Source of the DNA: CAYXZL01 sp964469925
GTDB taxonomy: Bacteria > Patescibacteriota > Gracilibacteria > Absconditabacterales > Absconditicoccaceae
Direction: 5' to 3'
Length of the DNA stretch: 64,000 nt
NCBI GenBank assembly: GCA_964469925.1
Contig: CAYXZL010000006.1
Location: forward strand, 1-64,000
Both the position numbers and the translations under genes were made by a program. The notes under the pieces are model-generated. The model did no database searches, was not told where the DNA came from, and saw only the letters and a list, made by a program, of their open reading frames with translations. Below are positions 55,432 to 64,000 of this stretch, piece by piece (the stretch's first letter is position 1; each line of letters starts with the position of its first letter).

Positions 55432-57912
55432 ATGAAAAAACACATACATAAATTACATAAGAATCGACAAAATAAACGGCTTAGCTTTTTGAGAAACCAT
55501 AAACGGCTAAGAAAATTATCTGAGACAAAAGAGTTTTCCCTCCTATTACTTTTCTGAGTTTTGTTTGCTATCATTACACTAAGACTTGTAACAATTCAAA
55601 TCATCAACGCCAAAGATTATGAACAAGAAATGACTAAATTACACTACAAAGAATCGCTATTAAAGGCAAAAAGAGGGCAAGTATTCGTCATGGACAAAAA
55701 CAAAAAACCTATTCAACTTACCGAAAACATAGCAGTCTACGACTTATACGTAGAGCCACAACACCTAAAAAATGAAGAGAACAAAAAAAGGTTCATTGAA
55801 CTTATTACTCCATATATATATCAACACCTCTGCAAAATTCGCTGAATAGAGAGAGTGTCGGCAGAAGATTGCGTAAAAAACATTGAAACTTATACAGAAA
55901 AAAAACTACTACCAGATAAACCAGAGTTTTTTTACCTTTGAAGTGGTTGGATATCTACTGGATATTATTTGTACGATTGGTCAGGTTTTAATGCACAATA
56001 TGAAGCGGTAATATCAGGATTCAACGGAAAAGCAGCAGAGAGGTTGATCGAAGAAAAGCTGAATAAAAAAATATACATAGGCATAAGAGAGACGAATTAT
56101 CTGTGATTCTTTGAAAGTCAAGAAATAATAGAAGAGTTTAAAAAGCTAGATTTCATCCAAGTATTTGGGAATTACGTATATATAACACCAAAGACAGTCA
56201 AAAAATTTGCAACGGCAAACAAGTCCATAGAAGGCATTCTCCAAAAAAATGGCCAAGAAAAACTAATAGAATATGCTAAAGACCAATTATACCCAAAAGA
56301 AAACACTTATGTAAAAATAGCTCAGCAAATACACCCAAGCATTGCTAACGATATCAAAAAACTCAAACAAACATACAAAAACCAATACCAAAAGTGTAAA
56401 TATAAAACCAGCTCAGAATGCGAACAATACAAAGGTGTGGATATCGATTTCCCACTACTGCATGGCTTATGATTAGAAGAATACACGATAAGGCATTATC
56501 CATACAACAGCTTCCTAGCACATGTATTAGGATATGTGAATAAAGAAGGAATAGCAACATACGGAATAGAGGAGTACATGAACCAGGAACTACAGTGAAA
56601 GGACGGCAAAATAATTTGACGTACATCGTCGTTCGTCGGTGATATAGGAGCAAATGAATTTGAGATCGAGCAAGTACAAAATTGAAATGACATATACTTA
56701 AGTATTGACCCCACTATCCAAAAAGAGGTACAAAATTTGAGCGACTACCACAAAGAAAAAACCAAAGCAGACTCCATCAGCGTAATAATTATGGACCCCT
56801 TCACTGCCCAAATCAAAGCAAACGTAAACTCACCGACATTCAATCTCAATAGTTTTAATGAAGCATTTACTTATGAACCAGTTACCATAGAAGATGCAAA
56901 ACTAATAGACGACATAAGCTACACAGACATACACCTATTCGTAAAGAACGAAGATGGGAAATTCAGAAAAGCAACTACTAAAGAAAGAGAGGACCCACGC
57001 GTCCCTAAATATAAAACAAAAAATACCTATAGTTCAGAAATATTTGTTGATAAAAACATAAAGTACCCGTATGAACCCTGAAGCATCATGAAAACATTCA
57101 CCGTAGCAATATGACTCGACAGTGATGAGATTACTTTATATGATTTTTATGAAGATAAAGGAGAAGTAAAAGTATGACCTTATACTATCCAAAATATAGC
57201 AAAAGAGTGTCTATGAGAGAATAATTATTTGCACGCACTAGTTTTCTCATGCAATGTCTGAATGGTAAGAATAATTCAAACAATCGGCAAAGAAATTTTC
57301 TATAACTATTATCAAAAATTAGGGTTTGGTAAAAAAACCTGAATAGAATTGGCCGGCGAAGAAGAAGGCTTTATAGAATGAGCATCAAGCACGTCAATAG
57401 CAAGATTTCTAAACAACTCGTTCTGACTATGAATGAGAGCAACACCAATACAAATAGCAACTGCCTATGCCGCCATCATCAACGGCTGATATCTACTAAA
57501 ACCCACTATAATAGCCAAAACATATGACCAAAAACAACAAGAATTCATAGAAAATCAGCCTAAAATCATAAGAAAAGTATTCAAGTCAGAAACAAGCACA
57601 AAAATAAAATCAGCTCTTTTTGACATAGTACACGAAAACCCAGACAATAAAAAAATTATTGCTGTAGACTGATTCAGTGTCGGTGGTAAAAGCTGAACAT
57701 CAGAAATAACATACAAAGGGAAGTACCAAACTCAAGGGCAAGGACGAACAAATGGATCATACGCAGGAATTGTAACTAAGGATAACTTAAAATATTTAAT
57801 CATAATACAAGTGCGCCGTCCAAGAACAAGCAAACGATGAATATCAACAGCAGGCTACCTATTTAAAGACATAGCAAAATTTCTGATCAACTACGATTTA
57901 ATTGCTAAGTAA
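55432..57912 (+). CDS. penicillin-binding protein (transpeptidase, FtsI/PBP2 family)
   Basis: A class B transpeptidase cross-linking peptidoglycan, 826 residues. A basic cytoplasmic start and one membrane helix (LLLLFGVLFAIITLRLVTIQ) precede a dimerisation domain with AKRGQVFVMDKNKKPIQLTE and HYPYNSFLAHVLGYVN. The transpeptidase domain has the active serine at about residue 551 in YEPGSIMKTFTVA (SxxK), SCNVG (SxN) and GGKSGTSE (KTG-type, lysine about 753). It is larger than usual (around 600) because of an insert between the N-terminal domain and HGLGLEEYTIRHYPYNS. I cannot separate FtsI from PBP2 on sequence alone. The DHH gene follows after 6 bp. Confidence 0.93.
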
Positions 57913-57918
57913 AAACAC

Positions 57919-58968
57919 ATGAACAAGAACCAACATGAAAAATGTAAAATATTAAAACAAAAAATCAATAAGGCAAACTCCATAGCGTTATTCTGACACA
58001 AGTCAATCGACGGAGACTGCATTGGGTCGATGCTCGCACGAGGTTTGCTTTTAGAAAAACTAGGCAAAACGGTAAACTATTACACACCCGACAAACCAGA
58101 TAATCATTTTTCTTTCATAAAAAATATCGAAAAAATAAAAACAGACTTCCCTTACACAAACCACTACGATTTAATGTTCTTTCTAGATTTTTCTAGTTAT
58201 AAACGCATCGGTAAATTCACCAACAAAAAAGAAACCTATTTCAAAAAACAAACAGTGATCATAATTGATCACCACCCAGAAGACAACGAAAACATAAAAG
58301 ACTATATTAAAAACCCTCAAGCTAGCTCTAACTGCGAACGAATACGAAATATTATAAAACACACATACCCAAAATTAATAGATAAAGAAATAGCGACCTA
58401 TCTTTATTTATGATTAGTGACAGATACAGGCAATATGACCTACGAAAATAATCCATTAGAAACAAGCAAAAATGCCTATGAATTAATACAACACGGTGCA
58501 GACAAGAAATTCATTATAAACAATATGCTGCGTAAGATAAAAATAAACACGATGAAATTATTGCAAATATGCTTAGAGAGACTAACCTACCACAATAAAG
58601 ACATTATCTACACATACTACACCCTACAAGAGCTGCAAACATATAATGCAGGAACAACAGACATCGACTACATTATTTACAACTGTCAAAATATAGAAAA
58701 AATCAAAGTATTCTGCATGTTCAAAGTAACTGATGAAAAAATCAAAATATCGCTAAGATCAAAAAACAATGAAGAATGGGAAAACTATCAAGGGGGAGTA
58801 GATGTATCGTCAGTAGCAAAAAAAATGGGTGGAGGAGGGCACTATTATGCAGCAGGAGGAGAGATCAAGAGACATAACAAAAACTACCAAAAAGAAATCA
58901 ATAATATTCTAGAAATAATCAACAGCGAAATAGAAAAACAAGAAAACACGAAAAAAAAGCAAAGATAA
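57919..58968 (+). CDS. DHH/DHHA1 family phosphoesterase
   Basis: A 349-residue phosphoesterase of the NrnA/RecJ-like superfamily. Motifs I-IV are LFGHKSIDGDCIGSMLA, MFFLDFS, IIIDHHPED and GLVTDTGNMTYEN, and the DHHA1 part ends with GGVDVSSVAKKMGGGGHYYA and AGGEI. Known members hydrolyse nanoRNA, pAp or cyclic dinucleotides. Which substrate applies is not clear here. The charged tail (EIEKQENTKKKQR) is unusual. It ends 2 bp from the stop of the convergent TraX-like gene. Confidence 0.88.
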
Positions 58969-58970
58969 AG

Positions 58971-59816
58971 CTATTTATTTACGAAAACAAACCGCAGATA
59001 AGATAAGAGGACAATATGCAAAACATATATCTCAAGAGCACGAGAAGACAAATAAATAAGAACTCTATTAAACTTTTCACTAACAAAAAGTGAATAGTTT
59101 TTCTCTGATAAAACAACAAACAATTGAAGTTCTAAAAGATATAACAAACTCAAAAAGAACCGTTGGAGATCACTAAGATAGTTCCCGAAATTATGAAATT
59201 GAGTGAAGTAGTGAAAACAAAAAACTAATAAACCAACAACCCACAAAAACACTAGTTCATGATGGTGAGAAATCATATAAAAACGGAAAAAATAGCCAAG
59301 CAGACCGAAAACTAAAATCATGCTACCATAATCAAAGATAGGATAGGTATAAGGGAAAAGAAGTAGGAAAACTACAAGAGAAAGAAGGAAAAGGAACATA
59401 CGGGAAAGACTAGATAACGTGACTGCAAAACGATGAAAAAAGAAAAGAAAAAGTCTCACAAACCCAATTCAAAGTAAAATGTTCAAGGCATGGTCATTAA
59501 CGTATCCTTTGAGATAGACAAACACAAAAGGGATCTGAACAACAAGTCAAAAAAACCACAAACGCCAGTCCCGTTTATAAGATCAATTAAATCAAACTAA
59601 AAACAAAAAAACAGGGAAAGACAACCTACCAACAAACCTTAACCAAGAAATATGAGGAAAAAGGAAAAAACCAACATGATCAATTATCATAGTACATACA
59701 GCAAAGATCTTCAAATAATCATATAAATTAGGCCTCAGTGTCTTAACAACATAATCCCTCAAAACATATGATAACATATTAGGGTAAGTTAACAGATAAA
59801 TGAACAAAAAAACCAT
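58971..59816 (-). CDS. TraX-like multi-pass membrane protein
   Basis: A 281-residue integral membrane protein with about seven to eight helices. The first part LYDYLKIFAVCTMIIDHVGF followed by LFPHISWLRFVGRLSFPVFL matches the TraX signature (K.IA...M.IDH.G, then GR..FP.F.F). TraX acetylates pilin in F-like plasmids, and other members act as acyltransferases or have unknown roles. The ATG at 59814-59816 overlaps the upstream EEP gene by 38 bp. A pilin acetylation role is conceivable because pilin-like genes lie 4 kb away, but that is only proximity. Confidence 0.72.
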
Positions 59817-60759
59817 TATGGTCGGATCAAGGAACAGGAACAACAGAAACAGAAGAGAAAGCTAAATTCTTAATAAAAACATGATCAATATGGGATTGTA
59901 GGAAACCAACAACAGGGGCAGACCAAGTCATGACAAAAGGAACATGTTTAGTTAGGTTTGTCCGTCAAAGAGAAAGGTTGGAAACAAAGTTAGTATAATT
60001 TTGTGACCACGGAGAAAGGTTAAAATCTCACAACACAACATAATGTTTTGGATCTACAGTAAAATCAAGATCCAATCAAGAAAAATGAGTAAGCAAATGA
60101 TCCAGCTGCTGTCACCTCTGCAAATAGTGCAAATAACTCACGGGGGCCGCTGTATGTACCACAGAAAGATCAAGGCGTAAGTCTTCAGAATAATAACGTT
60201 CCAAGTCCAAAAACCCCCTCACAAAGACAGGTTTTTGCATGAAAGCATAACGTGAAGCAATCAAAGTCCCATCATAACCACGATCCCAATGATCACGATT
60301 AATATAAGAAAAGTGTCAGTATAGAAATTCTTGCATCGCCTCAAAATGATGTCATCAATACTCAACAAAAACCAAAATATCTGGATTATACTCTATTATA
60401 AGATCTCTCAATCATAAGTAATCAAAGTTCTCCACATAAACATTTGCGTATAATAAAGTAACATCAGAAGAAAATGTCTTTCACAGATCTTTTGACGAAA
60501 AATAAAATCTTCAAAGAGATAACAATCCAATCAGACCAACCAACACGTACAAGCAAAAAAGAAAAAAAATAGAAAACCTAGAAACCCAACCCCTAAACGA
60601 AGAGGTCAAAAAAAACAGCAAAAGGAAAAGCGAAAACAAAAAACTCGCCACAACAACATAGGGAAGAAAGCTCACAATCAATTCAGAGATGTACCAAGTA
60701 GGTCAAAAAAATGGAAGCCAAAAGAGAAAGAGGAAGAAGGAACATACTAAATAAATCAT
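59779..60759 (-). CDS. endonuclease/exonuclease/phosphatase family protein with N-terminal membrane domain
   Basis: A 326-residue protein. Residues 1-100 hold three hydrophobic segments (CSFFLFLFWLPFFG, FLPYVVVASFLFSLFLLLFF, FFLFCLYVLVGLIGLLSL). The EEP domain follows: LLYANVYVENFDYLGLRDLI, PDILVFVEYGG (catalytic glutamate), YDGTLIASRY, VVHTAAPVSYLHYLQRG, VVLGDFNLSPWSQNYTNF (GDFN), GFLQSHIDHVFIKN and GSDHNGFFVHLSV. Metal and general-base residues are retained, so it should be a secreted-face phosphodiesterase. The start is uncertain: GTG codons upstream are in frame. It overlaps the TraX-like gene. Confidence 0.8.
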
Positions 60760-60875
60760 ACGGCAATGATAAATAAACAAGTAAAATATAGTAATAGCTA
60801 TTTTCACTACCAGTTGAAAAGAAAAGAAGAAACAATAGTCTCCCCAAAATGAATTTAAAAAACCTCTATAAATAA

Positions 60876-62372
60876 ATGAAATTCACAATCACAATTTTTT
60901 GATGTCAAATGAATTATGCAGACGCATCCCGTATCAAAGCTATACTCCTAAACGCAGGATGGGAATATGTAGAATCAATAGAGACAGCAGACATAGTAAT
61001 TATAGATACATGTTCCGTTAGACAAAAATCTGAAGATAAAGTAACGGGGAAATTAAAAGAAATTCAATCAGACAAGAAAATACGAATAACAGGCTGCATG
61101 ATACAACACAATTTCAAAAATGCAAAATTAATAAAAAAATTCAAAGCAGTGAACATCATGAAATGAATAAAACAATGAAACTTTATAGGAAACATTAAAA
61201 CAAAAACACCTCGTATACTAGGATTTTCAAACAGGGAATTACAAAAGCCAACAGAAGATCATGAGAATGCGAACGATATAATATACGTAAATCATGCGTA
61301 CAATCCTATGTTTTATAATATCAATAAAAGTTTCCCAAACGTAGAGCTATTTTTCAGAATAGATGACACAGGACTATTACCAATTATTATGAAAAAACTC
61401 TGATACAACATAAAATCCAACATAGAGATAGTCAATGAATATACAGGCATTATCCCACACAGTACCAATCAACTATTCAAAGAAAACACAAAGACAGCAT
61501 ATGTACCAATATCTACCGGCTGTAGTCAATTTTGTGCGTATTGCATAGTACCTTACGCAAGAGGTCTAGAAAAAAACCTATCAAAAGAAAATATTATAGC
61601 AGAAGTAAAACACCACATAAAAAAGGGTATAGAAGAAATCGTACTTCTATGACAAATAGTAAACAAACACCCAGAATTCGTAGAGATTTGTAAACAAGTC
61701 TTAAAAATACCATGATTAAGACGATTAAGGTACACATCGCCATATCCCACATATACAAGTCCAGAGTTACTAAAACTACATGAAAACGAAAAAAAAATGT
61801 GCCCACACATCCATATGCCACTACAATCATGATCGGATCTAATTCTAAAAAAAATGTTTAGGGGGTACACAGCATGACAGTACAAAGAATTTATTGACCA
61901 AATTCGTTCACTCAAAAGACCCATCAGTATTACATCTGACATAATATTGTGATTTCCCAATGAATCAGAAAATGATTTCCAACAAAGTCTTAATTTGGCA
62001 AAATACGCAAACTTTGATATGATATACATGGGAATCTACTCACCAAGACCATGAACATTATGAGCAAGAAAATATGAAGATAATATTAATACAAGAACAA
62101 AAAAAGAACGCCGAAAACGCATGAACAACCTATTAACCGAAATGTCAGCACAGAACAATCAAAAAGAAATTGGAACCCAAAGAGAAATTATTATAAACAA
62201 AAAAGAAAAAGGTCGAATAGGCTGATACGCAGACAATATGAAAAACGTGATCATAAAAACAGATAGAAAAGGTGGGGTAGTAAAATGAAAAAAAGAACCT
62301 CAAATAGGAAGGTTTACTCAGGTAGAGATCATAGCAGCAGAAAGCTTCAAGTTGTTTGCAAAACAACTATAA
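60876..62372 (+). CDS. miaB: tRNA-2-methylthio-N6-dimethylallyladenosine synthase
   Basis: Radical-SAM methylthiotransferase acting on i6A37 made by MiaA (498 residues). The UPF0004 domain supplies three cysteines in TIFGCQMNYADASR (glycine by TGA), IDTCSVRQKSEDK and TGCMIQ. The radical-SAM motif is STGCSQFCAYCIVPYARGLE (CxxxCxxC). Substrate-side motifs ILGFPNESENDFQQ, MGIYSPRPGTLGARK and a C-terminal TRAM-like domain (IGGYADNMKNVIIKTDRK) follow. A central insert of about 70 residues (FKAVNIMKGIKQGNF through FRIDDTGLL) is longer than in typical MiaB. It is divergent from the EEP gene, 116 bp apart. Confidence 0.93.
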
Positions 62373-62389
62373 AAAAGCTTTAAAGAATC

Positions 62390-62524
62390 ATGAAACATGC
62401 CTATAAGAGGCTCAACAACAGAATGGAAAAACGATCCAAAGCAACAAAAAGTGTAATCGGAGTATGATCAATGATAATTTGGTTTTTACCAGTATCTCAA
62501 ATTATGCTCTCTCCCTATGACTAA
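62390..62524 (+). CDS. possible small membrane protein, 44 aa
   Basis: ATG at 62390, stop TAA at 62522. MKHAYKRLNNRMEKRSKATK is basic and precedes one hydrophobic segment (SVIGVGSMIIWFLPVSQIML) with one TGA glycine. No family recognised. A second hydrophobic stretch (LSLGLIGFLLIGRIFTNKK, 62503-62560) lies in the next frame, so one two-helix gene broken by a frameshift is an alternative. Confidence 0.3.
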
Positions 62525-62564
62525 TAGGATTCCTGCTTATAGGTAGAATATTTACTAATAAAAA

Positions 62565-62753
62565 ATGATGATATCATTCATAATCGATCTAGTACGTTTT
62601 CCATTTGAATCAAAGAATCATCAAAACAAAGTTTATCAATTACTACAATTCCTTATCAAAGACTACCCAGCATACTTACGAGAAAAACCTAGTATGAAAA
62701 AAATACTGCAACTTCCCTTGTTAGTAATATATTTAGTACTAAAAAAAAAGTAA
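62565..62753 (+). CDS. possible small hypothetical protein, 62 aa
   Basis: An open frame from ATG 62565 (MMISFIIDLVRFPFESKNHQ) to TAA, with no TGA. A short hydrophobic C-terminus (LPLLVIYLVLKKK) could be a membrane tail. No family recognised. The 23 bp gap to dtd is compatible with co-transcription. It overlaps the end of the small open frame at 62464-62583. Confidence 0.35.
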   Translation: MMISFIIDLVRFPFESKNHQNKVYQLLQFLIKDYPAYLREKPSMKKILQLPLLVIYLVLKKK

Positions 62754-62776
62754 TTTAAATGTAAACATAATAAGAC

Positions 62777-63226
62777 ATGAGACGACTAATACAACAAGTC
62801 AACAGTGCAAGTATAATTATTCCAAAATATAACATAACTCACACAATACAACAAGGAATAGTAATATATATGGCAATTCACAAAGATGATTATAACGAAT
62901 ACAAAGAAAAAATAAAAAAGTTCATAAAAAAGATTCAAACAGTCAAAATGTTAAGGTTTTCATCAGAAAAAATAAACCAATCACTACAGGACATAAACGG
63001 CGAAATATTGCTCATATCAAACTTTACACTATACTGAAGAAATACTAAGAGTCATTCTATTGACTACACACACAGTGCCCCATATAACCTAGCCGAAACA
63101 ATATACGGCTATTGTGTGGAACAAATGTGAAAACAAGCAGTAAAAGTAAAAACAGGAAAGTTTTGAGCAGAGATGATTATTAAAAGCGACATTGTCGGAC
63201 CAATTAATTACATACGAGAGTATTAG
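62777..63226 (+). CDS. dtd: D-aminoacyl-tRNA deacylase
   Basis: Recycles D-amino acids mischarged on tRNA and also removes glycine from non-cognate tRNA in many organisms. The 149-residue protein starts MRRLIQQVNSASI, has KIKKFIKKIQTVKMLRFSSE and the catalytic SQFTLY-type motif as LISNFTLYGR, and a cis-proline GP in KSDIVGPINYIREY, where homologues have NxGPVT. The second motif is changed (GPIN for GPVT), which could alter specificity or fit the diverged sequence. The glycine discrimination function is notable in an organism with an extra glycine tRNA. Confidence 0.82.
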
Positions 63227-63244
63227 CCAGTAACCTCTTCACCC

Positions 63245-64000
63245 ATGATTCAAAATTTCCGAACCAACAAAGTAGTGCTAATAACATGATCAAGCGAAGG
63301 ATTGGGAAAAGATATAGCATTATACTTTGCAAAAAAAGGAGCAAAAGTAATCATCAATGGCAAAGACAAAAAAGCATTACAGGAAGCGGCCAAAAACATA
63401 AATGACGAAGAAACAAACATTATAGCAATACAGGCTGATCTCACACAAGTTTACGAATGCGAAGAAATGATAAACTCAATCATAAAAACTCACAAAAAAA
63501 TTGACGTCCTAGTAAACAACTTGTCAATAGTAACGCGATGATTATTTGAAGATACAACAATTGAATCATTGCAAAATATCATCAACACAAACTTAATGAG
63601 TACGATATACGTAACCAAATACGCTCTACCTCATATAAAACAGACAAAAGGCAGTATTATATCTATCCTCGGCATATGAGCCTATAAAGGTATACCAAAT
63701 ATGGCAAGTTATTGCTGAAGTAAAGTAGCAATAGTATGATTGATGGAATGAATAAACGAAGAAGTAAAAAAAGAGGGGGTTCACATTTGACTAGTAGTCT
63801 TTGATGATATAGCAGCAAAGAAAACCGACAGTACAAATAGCGAAAAGCTTATTGATAGTAGACAAAGACAATCAACAAAAAATTGACAGTTAGCAACTGC
63901 CATAGAGGAATGCATACAAACAAAAAAAACAAGAGTCTTAGTATCACGACAAGTAAAGTTATTCTTATTCACAAAAAAACGAGCCCCTATACTAGAAAAA
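63245..64000 (+). CDS. short-chain dehydrogenase/reductase (3' end outside window)
   Basis: An SDR oxidoreductase, 252 residues visible. VLITGSSEGLGKDIALYFAK is the TGxxxGxG cofactor site (first glycine TGA), IAIQADLTQ and VLVNNLSIVTRG the NNxS region, SIISILGIGAYKGIPNMA then SYCGSKVAIVGLMEG holds the YxxxK catalytic pair and upstream serine. It resembles FabG-type reductases but the substrate is not inferable. It starts 18 bp after dtd and the frame is open at position 64000. Confidence 0.85.

Noticed and set aside
1..64000. Reading TGA as tryptophan (table 4) or as selenocysteine
   Set aside because: TGA falls on conserved glycines of many families, TGG is used for tryptophan in the same genes (for example TWWIKQSI in RpoD), and the number of sites is far too large for selenocysteine.
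1..64000. Short ORFs with standard stops as separate genes or pseudogene fragments
   Set aside because: With TGA as glycine they merge into full-length genes in one frame with uniform motif order. Most of the others are antisense or off-frame shadows.

Overview
This window comes from a bacterium that reads UGA as glycine (NCBI translation table 25), which places it in the Candidate Phyla Radiation, either Candidatus Gracilibacteria (BD1-5) or Absconditabacteria (SR1). The evidence is direct. In almost every recognisable gene the frame continues through TGA, and the TGAs fall on glycines that are invariant in the family: GyrB QRPGMYIGST, PilB GPTGSGKT, DnaE VGPGRGSGAGS, RlmN CNVGCIFC, UDP-glucose dehydrogenase GGSCFPKD. 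TAA and TAG remain stops. Read with the standard code, most genes here would look like chains of fragments. The genome is AT-rich and compact, with many gaps under 30 bp and several overlaps. I saw no rRNA, tRNA, CRISPR array or insertion sequence.

Layout. 1-4828 (minus): gyrA, a CutA-like gene, UDP-glucose dehydrogenase and a UDP-glucuronate 4-epimerase (surface sugar precursors). 4982-7513: pheT. 7563-9688: two hypothetical genes and a short DUF1846 protein. 9834-13981: gyrB-ligA. 13989-16928 (minus): the housekeeping sigma factor and a type IV pilus/type II secretion ATPase. 17040-17178: a consensus promoter, a three-hairpin RNA and an intrinsic terminator, followed by ruvA. 17833-25612: an accessory locus with a fused ATP-grasp/retropepsin-like/carboxypeptidase protein, two RimK-like ATP-grasp ligases and a GNAT on the plus strand, opposed by an OLD-family AAA-TOPRIM nuclease and a frameshifted aspartoacylase-like hydrolase on the minus strand. 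25791-40949: mainly plus-strand metabolism and information genes (malic enzyme, sugar-phosphate isomerase, dUTPase, ITP/XTP phosphatase, methionine aminopeptidase, glyA, then secE-nusG-rplK-rplA), with a KefB-type transporter on the minus strand at 28299-30020. 41035-43719 (minus): miaA, a TPR protein and ftsX. 43783-48357: a secreted protein behind a consensus promoter, rlmN, a SufB/D-like protein and dnaA. 48456-49343: an Mrr-type restriction enzyme with foreign codon use. 49417-55308 (minus): three tandem two-helix pilin-like genes, then dnaE without its PHP domain, a transketolase-like half and ybaB. 55432-64000: a penicillin-binding protein, a DHH phosphoesterase, TraX-like and EEP-family membrane proteins, miaB, dtd and an SDR that runs off the end.

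The candidate for something new is 17833-22484, possibly with 22706-23639. One polypeptide joins a peptide-ligating ATP-grasp domain to a MATCAP/QEGLA-type carboxypeptidase, with a degenerate RimB-like retropepsin between them, and it is followed by two more ATP-grasp ligases and an acetyltransferase. I infer a system that adds and removes amino acids on a protein or peptide tail. The other strong items are the structured RNA at 17074-17178, the PHP-less dnaE with its own promoter, the 97 percent identical block shared by two pilin-like genes, and the Mrr gene that uses TGA only once.
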